Numbered from the stretch's first letter, positions 35,151-44,611 are shown. The stretch is 56,572 nt of DNA from Acidobacteriota bacterium (GCA_018268935.1 JAFDVS010000131.1:1-56572); one strand, 5' to 3'. A program made the numbers and translations. The notes: generated by a model from the sequence alone, not told the origin.

Positions 35151-35888
35151 TTAACCGATTCGTTGCCGCCGCAGCATCATCGCGAGCGCACCCACGCCCA
35201 GCAACACCCACGTTGCCGGCTCGGGTACATCGCCCAGAGTCTCGTACGCCACAATCGCCTTGCTGCCCGAATCGACCGCACCTCGGAAAAGCACGGTGCC
35301 GCCGGAAACCTGCGAGGACGACGTATGGTAAAAGGTGGTGATTCCGGCCGTGAACGGATCCGGCTCCACCTGCGAAAGAAATGGCGACGCTGGATCTAAA
35401 TTGTCCGGTACGATGCTCATCCCACTTCCCAGTCCCGCCAGTAGCCCGTTGATCGCGCTATTTGCCGTGGCGAAGAGAGGAGCGTTATTGTCTCCCACCA
35501 GAAACACCGTCCCACCGCCGCTCAAGAATCCGCTAATTGCCGCAATTTCCCCGGCGCTAAAGGCATCATCGGGCAACACGGCGATGAACAAATCAATGCC
35601 CGTCAACGCCACCCCAGTCACCGCGCCTGGGAGCGAGGTTACTGTCGCGCCCTGTCCGCTGTAGAAACTGGTCAGCGGTATGTTTCCCAATGAGCCGAGG
35701 CTCGAGTCGAGAAGCATGACGTTCGTTCGCCCGCCCAAAATATTGGCGAGGAAGACATCGTTGTCATTCGGCTCCGGGGCGCTTACCCCCGGCACCAAAT
35801 TGATATCGCCGGACACAAACAGTGTCCCGCCATAAATGTTGCTGGTTGCCGCCGAGATCAGCACCAGCAAAAGAAAGAGTTTGCGCAT
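35151..35888 (-). CDS. PEP-CTERM sorting-domain protein with GATase-like central domain
   Basis: 245 residues with a signal peptide (RKLFLLLVLISAATS) and the C-terminal sorting signal VPEPATWVLLGVGALAMML plus a basic tail. The middle, with IDLFIAVLPDDAFSAGEIAA and FLSGGGTVFLVGDNNAP, has the look of a class I glutamine-amidotransferase-like or DUF4350-like fold, in which a GGG loop precedes a strand; a catalytic Cys is not evident, so a binding role is more likely. AGGA lies eight bases before the ATG. Confidence 0.87.
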   Translation of the reverse strand: MRKLFLLLVLISAATSNIYGGTLFVSGDINLVPGVSAPEPNDNDVFLANILGGRTNVMLLDSSLGSLGNIPLTSFYSGQGATVTSLPGAVTGVALTGIDLFIAVLPDDAFSAGEIAAISGFLSGGGTVFLVGDNNAPLFATANSAINGLLAGLGSGMSIVPDNLDPASPFLSQVEPDPFTAGITTFYHTSSSQVSGGTVLFRGAVDSGSKAIVAYETLGDVPEPATWVLLGVGALAMMLRRQRIG

Positions 35889-35975
35889 CCGGACATCCTA
35901 TCCGATCACAAATTCAATCGCAAGGAAATCAATACCTCCAATCGATCAGCCCGCACCCAGCAACTCGAAGCCACC

Positions 35976-36938
35976 CTAAATCACGGCTCCGCCACAGCTC
36001 GACCCCTGTCCAGCCGTGCACCCATAGCAATGTTTCCCCGTCACGATGCGCCGGCTCCGCAACAGGTCCGCATCGAAATCCCGGATATGCCGTGGCGCCC
36101 CATACCCCACCGGCATCTCCAGCATCTGGTTGAAGTCGCAGTCATACAGCGTTCCGTCCCAACCCACGGAGATCATGTCCCGGCACATCACGCCGCGGGC
36201 TGCCTCGTGATGAAACGCACCTGCCAGCTTCTCCATATACGCCTCATACCGGCCGGCCTGCACCAGGCTGCCCAAAAAACGGCTGATGGGCATGTTCGCC
36301 ATCACATACAAGGAATGAAACGACACTCCATGCCGCGCCCCAAGCTCCCGCCGGTAATCCGCTTCCAACCCCGCCTGTGCCGGAGGCAGCGACGGCCCCG
36401 CAGGGTTATAAACGAGATTCAACCGCAGTGGCGACCCCGGCATTCCGTACCCGGCCGCGTTCAATCGACGCAAAGCCTCGATCGACTTCGCATACACGCC
36501 TTCGCCGCGCTGTCCGTCGACATTCGACTCCAGGTAGCAAGGCAGGCTCGCGACAATCTCCACCTGATGCGACGCCAGAAACTCGAGCAGGTCAGCCTGC
36601 GAGGGAACCAGCAGTATGGTCAGATTGCACCGGTCCATCACCCGCCGCCCCAGTTTGCGGGCCTCCGTCACCAGGTAGCGGAACTGGGCGCACAACTCCG
36701 GCGCTCCCCCGGTAATGTCCACCACCGGAATATCGGTCCGCCGCAGCACATCGATGCACAGCTCGGCCGTTTCGCGAGTCATCGTCTCGCGACGCTCCGG
36801 ACCCGCGTCCACATGGCAATGCGCGCAGCGCTGGTTGCACACCTTGCCCACGTTGATCTGCAACACGCCGATCCCCGTGGCCTCCAGCGGCCCGCCCAGC
36901 GTCGCCTCAAACTCTTTGATTGCGCCTATCGAAACCAT
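35976..36938 (-). CDS. arsS: Radical SAM protein, ArsS-like (arsenosugar biosynthesis family)
   Basis: 320 residues. The radical SAM cluster motif CNQRCAHC has C34, C38 and C41, preceded by LQINVGKVC, which is characteristic of ArsS. The C-terminal half is a DUF3641-like domain with LVYNPAGPSLPP, GVMCRDMISVGWDGTLYDCD and a final Cys-rich segment HCYGCTAGQGSSCGG that may hold auxiliary clusters. ArsS catalyses formation of a carbon-arsenic bond in arsenosugar synthesis, but the partner methyltransferase ArsM and other ars genes are not next to it here. It overlaps by 32 bases with the amidohydrolase gene upstream. Confidence 0.88.
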   Translation of the reverse strand: MVSIGAIKEFEATLGGPLEATGIGVLQINVGKVCNQRCAHCHVDAGPERRETMTRETAELCIDVLRRTDIPVVDITGGAPELCAQFRYLVTEARKLGRRVMDRCNLTILLVPSQADLLEFLASHQVEIVASLPCYLESNVDGQRGEGVYAKSIEALRRLNAAGYGMPGSPLRLNLVYNPAGPSLPPAQAGLEADYRRELGARHGVSFHSLYVMANMPISRFLGSLVQAGRYEAYMEKLAGAFHHEAARGVMCRDMISVGWDGTLYDCDFNQMLEMPVGYGAPRHIRDFDADLLRSRRIVTGKHCYGCTAGQGSSCGGAVI

Positions 36939-37809
36939 ACAGCCGGTATGCCGTCCGTCCCAGTATCCATTCCTTGTCTTCCGCCGTGAAGAACGGAATC
37001 ACTTCCTTCATAATGACGTACTCAAAGAAGTTCGCCCAGATCAGCCGCCGCGGCCCGAAGCGGTCATAGAGCCGCCGCAGAAACGGCCACACATCCCGGT
37101 ACGGCATCTCCTTCGTCTTCGAAGGATTGTGCAGCGACGTGCGCACATACACGTTCGGATGCTTCTGCAGATCGAGCAGCGGCCCAAACCCGGCTGAGTC
37201 TGGCGCTGTGATGTCGATCATGGCGATATGGTCGATCACCACGTTCACCCCGGGAAAGCGCTGCGCCATGTCCGCCACCTGGCCCACCTGGTGCGGCGCC
37301 AGGAATATATTAAATGTCGCCTTGAGCTGCTCCGCCTTCTTCCATAGCGGATAGCACACCGGGTCGTTCAACCAGACGACATCGCGGTTGTAGATCGGGC
37401 TCAGCCGTAATCCGATCAATCCATCCTCTTTGATCAGCCGCTCCAGCCGCGAGGCGTTCTCTTTATCAGAAGGTGGATGCAGCCGGTGCCCCACCAGCAG
37501 CCCGATGGCCGCGAACTTGCCAGGGTACTGCTTCACGCAGTAGCTGGCGTATTCATTCAACCGCCCGTAATAGCAAACGTGCGAGATGACCGTATGGTCT
37601 ACCTTGTACGTCTTCATCTCGCTCAGTAAATACTCCGCCGAGTATTCATAAGTAGGAAGATTGGTGGGACAAACCGCCGTGTCCGCAGGCATGGGGTACT
37701 TCGCGTTCACCACCCAGGCATGTTCGGCGGCATTCACCACCGGCGCCCTCGACTGCCCCAATGCAAACGGAGCGGCCAGTCCGCCCAGTAGTAGCTCTCT
37801 GCGCAGCAT
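36907..37809 (-). CDS. Amidohydrolase-2 family (TIM-barrel) metal-dependent hydrolase, exported
   Basis: 300 residues with an N-terminal signal (RRELLLGGLAAPFALGQ) that has an RRE start compatible with Tat or Sec export. The TIM-barrel hydrolase phrases are KVDHTVISHVCYYGRLNEYA, GLIGLRLSPIYN and VVIDHIAMIDI, with a C-terminal RLIWANFFEYV where most members have G(S/T)D. The N-terminal HxH motif is not clear (NAAEHAWV), so metal binding may be altered. Amidohydrolase-2 members usually hydrolyse or decarboxylate aromatic acids or lactones. The 32-base overlap with arsS suggests cotranscription, not necessarily a shared pathway. Confidence 0.82.
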   Translation of the reverse strand: MLRRELLLGGLAAPFALGQSRAPVVNAAEHAWVVNAKYPMPADTAVCPTNLPTYEYSAEYLLSEMKTYKVDHTVISHVCYYGRLNEYASYCVKQYPGKFAAIGLLVGHRLHPPSDKENASRLERLIKEDGLIGLRLSPIYNRDVVWLNDPVCYPLWKKAEQLKATFNIFLAPHQVGQVADMAQRFPGVNVVIDHIAMIDITAPDSAGFGPLLDLQKHPNVYVRTSLHNPSKTKEMPYRDVWPFLRRLYDRFGPRRLIWANFFEYVIMKEVIPFFTAEDKEWILGRTAYRLYGFDRRNQRV

Positions 37810-37868
37810 GATGCAAGCATACTACTCGCGGTCGATGATCGGTTATACTAACTCCCATTGGAGGGTCT

Positions 37869-40800
37869 ATGAACCTATTTCGCAAGGCACTCTTTGTGTC
37901 TCTCTTTGTCACCGCCCTGTCCTTCGGTCAAAACGTCACTGGAAACATTGTTGGCACTGTACGAGACGCCACCGGCGCCATCGTCCCCACCGCCACCGTG
38001 TCCATCACCAATGAAGGAACCGGCATCGAAACGAAGGCGCAAGCCAACTCCGCCGGCGACTACATCGTTCCCGGACTCCCGGCCGGCAACTATACGGTTC
38101 GAGTCGAAGCCACCGGCTTCCGCTCCGGCCAAGTGAAAGGTCTCATCCTGCTTCCCAACCGTTCTCTCCGCCAGGACTTCACGATGGAAGTCGGCGCCGT
38201 CCAGCAGGTCGTCGAAGTGAGCGCCGCTCCTCCGGTGCTCAATACGGAAAACGCCACCATCGGCAACGTGATGCAGTCGCAACAGATCACCACCATGCCG
38301 CTCAATGGGCGCTTCCTCGACCGGCTCATCCGCATCTCGGCTGGTGTCACCACCGATAGCGCCTCTAACCCGCGCGTGGCCGGCAGCTCCTATTGGGGCG
38401 GCATGTCTTTTAATGTTGACGGTGTCGCTTTTAATGATCCAGGCAACGGCGGTGGTGCATACTCCTACCGGCATGGCATGTCCACGCTGCCCAGCGTCGA
38501 CGCGGTGAGCGAATTCAAGATGGACTCCAACAGCCAGAAGGCGGAGTTCGAAGGCGCTGCCTCGGTGACCATCGCCACCAAGTCGGGCACGAACTCGCTG
38601 CACGGCACGCTGTTCTACTTCAACCGCAACAAGGCCACCACAGCCCGTAATTTCTTCGCCACCTCCAACCCGCCGTTCAACCGCAACGAATTCGGCTTCA
38701 TGCTCGGCGGCCCCATCGTGAAGAATCGCACGTTCGCCTTCGGCGGTTACGAAGGCCTGCGCGAGCGTTCCCCGCGCACGTTCACGTTGAGCGTCCCCAC
38801 CGCGAACATGCGCGCCGGCAATTTCGTGGGTCTCAACAACCTCATCGATCCGCTCGCAGGCACTCCGTTCCCGGGCAACGTCATCCCTACCAATCGCATT
38901 GATTCCCGCGCGGCCACGCTGCTCGCCCGCGTTGCGTTGCCCAACGCACCCGGCATCGCCAACGGCTCACTGCAGAACCACGTCACCAACATCAAGAACG
39001 ATTCCGACATCGGCCGCTACTTCATCCGCCTGGATCACAAGCTTACGGACCGGGACAGCCTGTCGTTCACCGGCAGCATTTCGAAAGCCTATCCCTACTT
39101 CGTCGCCAACCCTTATCCCGAAGGCTACGGCTCGTGGGAAAACGGCGGCAACGACACGCGCGTCGGCAACTTCACCTGGACCCGCAACATTTCGCCGTCG
39201 GTGCTGAATGAACTGCGCCTTGGTTACACCTACCACGGTCCCGTGCGTCAGGGGATGAACCGCGATTTCGATCCTCGCACGCTGTTCCCTGACCTCTATG
39301 GTCCGCTGCCCGTCGGCGGTCTGCCCAACGTGAACCTCAGCACCTACGTAGCCATCGGCGACTACGGCGGGAGCGAACGCGGCAAGCAGCTCACGCGCCA
39401 GGTGATCGACAACTTCACCGTCATCCGCGGCCGCCACACGTTCAAGACCGGCTTCGACATCGGCAACTTCCGCATGTCGTCGCCTCCCGGAGCGTTCGGC
39501 CTCGGCACCGGCGTTGCCAACAACGCAGCGCTTGGCCGCTTCGATTTCAACGGCCGCTTCACTAATGACACGACAGGCGCCGCTCAGCCGGTGCACTCGG
39601 TTGCCGACTTCCTGCTCGGCTACGCCAACTTCACTTACCGTTCCACGCCGACCGCGGTGAACCTGTTCTACAACACGCGCTACAGCTTCTATGGCCAGGA
39701 CGACTGGCAGGTGAACTCGAAGTTCACACTTTCTTACGGCATTCGCTATATGCTGCAGACGACGTGGAAAGAGCGCGACCTGGCGCAGGCCAACTTCGAC
39801 TTCGCCACCGGCAAGCTGATCATCCCGCGCTCGCAACTGCCACCGCAGGCGCAGCAGCGGCTGTTCAATGCCTACCCCATCGCGCTCAACGAGAACTACT
39901 CCATTCTCAACGCCGACACCAACAACATCGCACCGCGTGTCGGCTTCGCCTACCGGCCCTTCGCCGGCAACAAGACGGTTGTCCGCGGCGGCTTCGGCAT
40001 GTACTACAACTTCCTGCCGGTGTTCATCGGCTTCCGCCAGATGGGCTTCTCGAACCCGCCCTTCCTGCTGGCGGAGACCTTTGAATCGACGCCGGGCCGC
40101 ACCCCGTCGCTGACTCTGGCCCGTCCGTTCCCCGGCGGCGGCGCCATCTCGCCGAACCCGGCCATCACGATCGTGGAGAACAACATCCGCAACAGCGTTT
40201 CCAACCAGTGGAACCTCACGCTGGAGCGCGAACTGGTGAGCAACATCGGTCTGCGCCTGTCCTACGTCGGCAACAAGACCAGCCACCTGCCGTTCTACAA
40301 CTACAACCTCAACCTGCCCGCGCAGCAGGTTTCGGGCACCATCCAGTCTCAGCGTCCCTATCAACCCTGGGCCGAGATCCTGATGCTCAAGGGCGCCGGC
40401 GATTCCACCATCCACCAGTTGCAGATCGAAGCCATTCGACGCTACTCCAACGGCATCAGCCTGCAGGTGGAATACTCCTGGAACCGCTCGCTCGACAACA
40501 CACCCATCGTGGGCGGACCGCAGAACCCCTACAACACGTCCAACGATCGCGGCAATTCCGATCAGATCCGCCGCCACATCTTCTCCACCGCTTACACCTA
40601 TGAACTGCCCTTCGGCCCCGGCAAGAAGTTCGCCAACGGCGGCGGCGCAGCAGGTAAGGTGGTGGGCGGCTGGCAAGTGGCCGGCATCACCTACCTCCGT
40701 ACAGGCCAGCCGTTCTCGGTCGGCTTCAATGCGACGTTGCCCGGCTGGTTTGCCAATCGCGCGGATGTCAATCGTGTTGGCAACCTGTCCCGTTCCGAGC

Positions 40801-41102
40801 GCAACATCACTCGTTGGTTTGACGCTTCCGGATACAGCACGCCGGCTCCGTTCACCTTCGGCAACAGCGCCCGCAACCTGCTGTTTGGGCCGGGCGACAT
40901 CGTCTTCGACGTGAGCGTGATCAAGGACACGATGATCAACGAGCGCATCAAGACCCAGTTCCGCGCCGAGTTCTTCAACATGCCGAATCACGCCAACTTC
41001 GGTAACCCGGCCGCCAACATCTCGGTGCCGGCTTCGGTCGGCCGCATCACTTCGGCCGGCGATCCGCGCCAGATCCAGTTCGGCCTGAAGGTGATTTTCT
41101 AA
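37869..41102 (+). CDS. Oar-like TonB-dependent outer-membrane receptor
   Basis: A 1077-residue receptor with signal peptide (LFVSLFVTALSFGQ), N-terminal carboxypeptidase-regulatory/CnaB-like domain (GNIVGTVRDATGAIVPTATV, about 24-110), plug domain and a very long beta-barrel ending FGLKVIF. GGAGGG at 37860-37865 precedes the ATG, and a TATACT (-10-like) lies at 37844-37849. Acidobacteria carry dozens of these; they probably import oligosaccharides or other large solutes, or act in protein export as Oar does in Myxococcus. No substrate clue in the neighbours. The 3' end overlaps the convergent YfiT-like gene by four bases. Confidence 0.95.
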   Translation: MNLFRKALFVSLFVTALSFGQNVTGNIVGTVRDATGAIVPTATVSITNEGTGIETKAQANSAGDYIVPGLPAGNYTVRVEATGFRSGQVKGLILLPNRSLRQDFTMEVGAVQQVVEVSAAPPVLNTENATIGNVMQSQQITTMPLNGRFLDRLIRISAGVTTDSASNPRVAGSSYWGGMSFNVDGVAFNDPGNGGGAYSYRHGMSTLPSVDAVSEFKMDSNSQKAEFEGAASVTIATKSGTNSLHGTLFYFNRNKATTARNFFATSNPPFNRNEFGFMLGGPIVKNRTFAFGGYEGLRERSPRTFTLSVPTANMRAGNFVGLNNLIDPLAGTPFPGNVIPTNRIDSRAATLLARVALPNAPGIANGSLQNHVTNIKNDSDIGRYFIRLDHKLTDRDSLSFTGSISKAYPYFVANPYPEGYGSWENGGNDTRVGNFTWTRNISPSVLNELRLGYTYHGPVRQGMNRDFDPRTLFPDLYGPLPVGGLPNVNLSTYVAIGDYGGSERGKQLTRQVIDNFTVIRGRHTFKTGFDIGNFRMSSPPGAFGLGTGVANNAALGRFDFNGRFTNDTTGAAQPVHSVADFLLGYANFTYRSTPTAVNLFYNTRYSFYGQDDWQVNSKFTLSYGIRYMLQTTWKERDLAQANFDFATGKLIIPRSQLPPQAQQRLFNAYPIALNENYSILNADTNNIAPRVGFAYRPFAGNKTVVRGGFGMYYNFLPVFIGFRQMGFSNPPFLLAETFESTPGRTPSLTLARPFPGGGAISPNPAITIVENNIRNSVSNQWNLTLERELVSNIGLRLSYVGNKTSHLPFYNYNLNLPAQQVSGTIQSQRPYQPWAEILMLKGAGDSTIHQLQIEAIRRYSNGISLQVEYSWNRSLDNTPIVGGPQNPYNTSNDRGNSDQIRRHIFSTAYTYELPFGPGKKFANGGGAAGKVVGGWQVAGITYLRTGQPFSVGFNATLPGWFANRADVNRVGNLSRSERNITRWFDASGYSTPAPFTFGNSARNLLFGPGDIVFDVSVIKDTMINERIKTQFRAEFFNMPNHANFGNPAANISVPASVGRITSAGDPRQIQFGLKVIF

Positions 41103-41620
41103 GCCCTTCCGGTCGCGTTCAAAACATGTTGCAGGTGATGGCGTCCGTGCCACGAGTACAACGCCATCACCCCGGCAACCGTCATTGGCCCATTTTCCGG
41201 ATGCACCAGCGTCCGCTGCAAATCTCCCTCCCTCAGCGACCGCAGCCACATCGTCCAGCGCGCATGCAGTGACTCGAGCAGCCGCAACGACAGCTCCACG
41301 GGAGCCCCCGCCCCATCCGAATATTCCGCCCACACCGCCTCGTCATAAGGCATGATCGTGGGGTTATCCATCGACAGTGCGAACTTGCAGCGGATGTAGC
41401 TGTGCATGTGACTGTCGGCCACGTGGTGCACCACCTGGCGGATGGTCCACCCGCCCTCGCGGTAAGGCGTGTCGAGTTCGGTCTCGCTCAGTCCTGTCAC
41501 CGCCTGACGCATCAGCGCGGGGAACTGTTCGATATCACTGAGCCACTCTTCACATAGCTCAGGGGTGATTGTTGCAGGCCGGGAAAACTTGCCAATAGGA
41601 TAACGGGGATCGAGACTCAT
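41099..41620 (-). CDS. DinB-superfamily protein, YfiT/bacillithiol-transferase-like
   Basis: 173 residues with near-complete YfiT signature: PRYPIGKF at 5-12, LDTPYREGGWTIRQVVHHVADSHMH across 49-73, and YSWHGRHHLQH at 155-165. Histidines at 65/66 and 158/162 form the metal site of this four-helix DinB fold. Firmicute members transfer bacillithiol to electrophiles; whether this organism makes bacillithiol is unknown, so another thiol is possible. Last gene of the TPR / acetate-kinase-like / YfiT-like operon (four-base overlap upstream). Confidence 0.9.
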   Translation of the reverse strand: MSLDPRYPIGKFSRPATITPELCEEWLSDIEQFPALMRQAVTGLSETELDTPYREGGWTIRQVVHHVADSHMHSYIRCKFALSMDNPTIMPYDEAVWAEYSDGAGAPVELSLRLLESLHARWTMWLRSLREGDLQRTLVHPENGPMTVAGVMALYSWHGRHHLQHVLNATGRA

Positions 41621-42714
41621 GCTGACAGGATGCCATAGGCACGCCGCGCGACCACAATCTCCTCATTCGTAGCGAGTGTGACGACAGCCACCGCGGCGCC
41701 CTCAGGTGATACCAGACGGTCCCCCGACCCACTGGTGTTGCGTACCTCATCGAGCGAGACGCCAAGGAAGCCGAGGCCCGCAGTGCATGCCGAGCGCAGC
41801 GCGGCGCTGTTCTCCCCGATGCCGCCGGTGAAGGCAATCGCATCCAGGCCGCCCATCGCCGCGGCATAAGCGCCGATCGTCTTCCGCACTTCATAGGCGA
41901 ACACATCGAGGGCCAGCTTCGCATCGCTGTTCCCTGCCCCGGCCGCTGCTTCCAGGTCGCGCACATCGCCGCCTGCAATGCCGCTCAATCCAGCCAGTCC
42001 GCCGGTCTTGGTCAACTGCGTGTAGATGTCATCGAGTTGCCAGCCTTGCCGCCGCATCATGTAGAGGACCGCGAACACGTCCAGTTCCCCATGCCGCGTT
42101 GCGTTCTCCAATCCCGATTGCGGAGAGAAGCCCATCGTCGTATCCACCGACTGGCCGTTGTGGATGGCGCACATCGAGCTGCTGCCGCCCAGGTGGCAAC
42201 TCACCAACCGCAGTGCTGTGCGCTCACGCCCCAGCATCTCCGGCACGCGTTCACTGACGAACTGATGCGATGCTCCGTGGAAGCCATAGCGCCGCACGCC
42301 GTAGGTTTCGCGCCACTCGCCCGATACGCCATAGCGCGCGGCATACTCCGGCATCGTGCGATGAAACTCAGTCTCAAAAGCTGCCACCAGCGTCGTGCCG
42401 GGCATCGCTTCGCGGAAGGCCTCGATGGCGGTGAGGTAGATCGCATTGTGTGCCGGCGCGGCGGGCAGAAACTCGCGCAGTGCCTCCACCACGCCATCGT
42501 CGATCACATAGGTGCCTCGATAGCGCGGCCCCGCGTGTACGGCTTTGAACGCGACGGCATCAATCGTGGCGCCGCCCGTATCAATCGCCCGGATGGCCGC
42601 ACGGTAATCGGAGACTCGCTCCTGCTTTCCCCGGGCGATGACACGCCCTTCCGGCATCGCCACCATCAGGTACTTGAGCGATGTCGATCCAAGGTTCGGT
42701 ATGAGTATGTTCAC
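41617..42714 (-). CDS. Acetate kinase-family protein, divergent active site
   Basis: About 365 residues of the acetate/propionate kinase fold. The start is GTG at 42714, which overlaps the preceding stop (GTGA) and gives VNILIPNLGSTSLKYL; the longer ATG start at 42792 lies inside the upstream gene. Family motifs: NLGSTSLK, GFHGASH, HLGGSSS, GFSPQSGLE and GGIGEN. The usual HLGNG phosphate-binding motif is HLGGS here, and the first motif has GSTS in place of GSSS. It may phosphorylate acetate or another small carboxylate. No phosphotransacetylase is nearby. Central gene of the operon with the TPR and YfiT-like proteins. Confidence 0.85.
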   Translation of the reverse strand: MNILIPNLGSTSLKYLMVAMPEGRVIARGKQERVSDYRAAIRAIDTGGATIDAVAFKAVHAGPRYRGTYVIDDGVVEALREFLPAAPAHNAIYLTAIEAFREAMPGTTLVAAFETEFHRTMPEYAARYGVSGEWRETYGVRRYGFHGASHQFVSERVPEMLGRERTALRLVSCHLGGSSSMCAIHNGQSVDTTMGFSPQSGLENATRHGELDVFAVLYMMRRQGWQLDDIYTQLTKTGGLAGLSGIAGGDVRDLEAAAGAGNSDAKLALDVFAYEVRKTIGAYAAAMGGLDAIAFTGGIGENSAALRSACTAGLGFLGVSLDEVRNTSGSGDRLVSPEGAAVAVVTLATNEEIVVARRAYGILSA

Positions 42715-43856
42715 TTCAGTCCAAATTGTTGGCGGATGACGGAGGCGTTTTTCGAAGCCTGCCCCTGGAACGGGCTTTTGATGGCCGCGCACTGTACGTT
42801 GAACTTGAGCGCCTCAGCCATCAGCTTCTTGTCCTTCTTCGGCTCGCCCATCTTGTAGTTCGAAAGAGCAAGGTAGAACAGGGTCTGCGCCTTCAGTTGC
42901 TCATTGTCGGAGACCAGCGGCAGCGCCTTGCGCAGTGACTCATCGGTCTCCTTCCACTTGCTCTGGTTGCCGTAAGTAACGCCGGCCATCCAGTGGCCTA
43001 AGCCAGTCATCAGGTTCTTGCGCTTGTCCCAATCGGCGTCGGCGATGCCTTCCGGTTTGGGCTTCGCGCTCATGACTTCAGCCAGCTTGTTCGATAGCTC
43101 GATGATGCGGTTCGGATCGCCCTTCTTGTTAAAGAGATTGTCGGCAACCGCCAGCAGCATGTCTTCGCTCGACTGGTCCTTCTGCAGCACCTTCTCCGCC
43201 AGGGCGAGGGCCTTGTCGTTCTGATTGGTCTGGCGGAGTGCGAAGAAGTAGGCGAGGTTGAGCAGAGCAATGTACTGCCCTTCCGGATTGCGCGCCTGTA
43301 GCGCCTCATACAACAGGATCTTCGCGTTCGGGTCCTGGGTTCCCAGCGCCGCCGCATAGAGCGAGTACTCCGTATAGGTGTCCACCTGCTTGGCGTAGTC
43401 GACGTTGGCCTTCCAGGACTCGGCCGCCTCTTCATCGGCGGGCTTGGGCGAGGCGGCGACCTTCTTCGCCAGTTCGCTCGTCTTGTTGGCCCACTCCTTG
43501 ATGAGCGCCGCATCCTTCTTGCCTTCGGCCGCCTTGAGGCAATTGTGCGCCGTGGCGACATCGTCCGGATCCATGGCCAGCAGCTTGCCGCCGGTCTCGA
43601 GCACCTTATCGAATTGATTGGCCTTCAGGTAGGCGCCCACCATCTGCTCCAGCACCCAGCCGGCACCTTCATGCTTGGCGTACTTGGAGACAAACTCCTC
43701 CATTAATGAAGTCTTCTTGGCGGCATCGGCTTCCTGGCCGATCTGCTGCAGGAGTTGTCCTTCGGGGGTCTCCGCGTTGATGGTCAGCTTATGGCGCTGG
43801 CCGGAAAGCGGGAGTCCCGCGAGTAGGATAACGAACAGGAACGAGAGGATTCGCAT
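42711..43856 (-). CDS. Exported TPR-like protein
   Basis: 381 residues with a signal peptide (LSFLFVILLAGLPLSGQ) and a mostly helical mature part rich in Lys and Ala. Recurrent units such as ALLNLAYFFALRQTNQNDKA and LFYLALSNYKMGEPKKDKK indicate TPR or TPR-like repeats, so a scaffolding role is likely. AGGAG lies six bases before the ATG, with a TATACT -10-like box on the minus strand at 43885-43890. First gene of the operon leading to the kinase-like and YfiT-like genes. The connection between an exported scaffold and two cytoplasmic enzymes is unexplained. Confidence 0.82.
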   Translation of the reverse strand: MRILSFLFVILLAGLPLSGQRHKLTINAETPEGQLLQQIGQEADAAKKTSLMEEFVSKYAKHEGAGWVLEQMVGAYLKANQFDKVLETGGKLLAMDPDDVATAHNCLKAAEGKKDAALIKEWANKTSELAKKVAASPKPADEEAAESWKANVDYAKQVDTYTEYSLYAAALGTQDPNAKILLYEALQARNPEGQYIALLNLAYFFALRQTNQNDKALALAEKVLQKDQSSEDMLLAVADNLFNKKGDPNRIIELSNKLAEVMSAKPKPEGIADADWDKRKNLMTGLGHWMAGVTYGNQSKWKETDESLRKALPLVSDNEQLKAQTLFYLALSNYKMGEPKKDKKLMAEALKFNVQCAAIKSPFQGQASKNASVIRQQFGLK

Positions 43857-43942
43857 GGCTTCTCCTGTAAGGCTACAGCCTGAGAGTATAACGTAAACGG
43901 CAGCAGAGCGGAACCAAGTTTTGCGCAGTACCGATGAGGGGT

Positions 43943-43968
43943 TTGACCTCCGGAATACGCGTTATAAT
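43943..43968 (+). promoter_or_regulatory. Candidate promoter of the Ig-protein operon
   Basis: A perfect -10 box TATAAT lies at 43963-43968, 32 bases before the TTG start at 44001. A TTGACC -35-like box is at 43943-43948, but only 14 bases separate them, shorter than the usual 16-18. The -10 box is convincing; the -35 assignment is tentative. Confidence 0.4.
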
Positions 43969-44000
43969 ACAGGAGCCTTTGTGCTGGAGGACAAGCTATT

Positions 44001-44600
44001 TTGACACCAAGAGTATTTATCGCAACACTGCTTTCCATCGTGTTGGGGTTGGCACAAGACCCTGTGCCCCAGAAGCTCAATATCGTGATTGTGGAAGGCG
44101 AAGGGGCCATCAATAACATCCGCCAGCGCGTGGCCCGAGAGCCCATCGTTCAGGTGGAAGACGAGAATCGCAAACCCGTTGCCGGCGCGAGCGTCGTCTT
44201 CCTGCTGCCCAGCCAGGGCGCGAGTGGAACCTTCACCGGTGGAGCCAAGATGCTCACCGTGATGACGGACCAGAACGGCCGGGCCGTGATGCGTGGCTTC
44301 ACTCCAAACAACGTGACGGGCAAAATGGAAATCCGCGTCACCGCTTCGAAGAGCGGCGTACAGCAATCAGCAGTGATCAGCCAGACCAACGCCGCGCTGG
44401 CCGCGACCGGTGCAGCCGCAGGCAGTGGCAAGCTGATTGCGATCCTTGTTGCGGTTGGTGGCGCAGCCGCGGCGGGCGTGGCCGTCGCCGCAACTCGCGG
44501 TGGCAATAACACTCCCACCCCGGGCGGTGGAACGACCGGACCTACCACGACCCCGACTGTCATCAGCCCCGGCAATCCCACCGTCGGGCCGCCCCGCTAA
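44001..44600 (+). CDS. Exported Ig-like protein with glycine-zipper membrane segment
   Basis: 199 residues. The start is TTG at 44001 with GGAGG ten bases upstream (43986-43990). A short signal peptide (FIATLLSIVLGLAQ) precedes a beta domain (about 25-120) of carboxypeptidase-regulatory or invasin-Ig type: EPIVQVEDENRKPVAGASVV and VMTDQNGRAVMRGF. A hydrophobic Ala/Gly helix (GKLIAILVAVGGAAAAGVAV) and a Thr/Pro/Gly tail follow. It is the first of three closely spaced exported-protein genes (11-base gap to the next). It may anchor the system in a membrane. No precise function known. Confidence 0.78.
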   Translation: MTPRVFIATLLSIVLGLAQDPVPQKLNIVIVEGEGAINNIRQRVAREPIVQVEDENRKPVAGASVVFLLPSQGASGTFTGGAKMLTVMTDQNGRAVMRGFTPNNVTGKMEIRVTASKSGVQQSAVISQTNAALAATGAAAGSGKLIAILVAVGGAAAAGVAVAATRGGNNTPTPGGGTTGPTTTPTVISPGNPTVGPPR

Positions 44601-44611
44601 AAGGAGACTCG

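Noticed and set aside
38967..41333. 788-codon open frame on the minus strand
   Set aside because: It lies opposite the Oar-like receptor; its composition (Val, Gly, Arg, Asp rich) is that of a GC-rich shadow frame.
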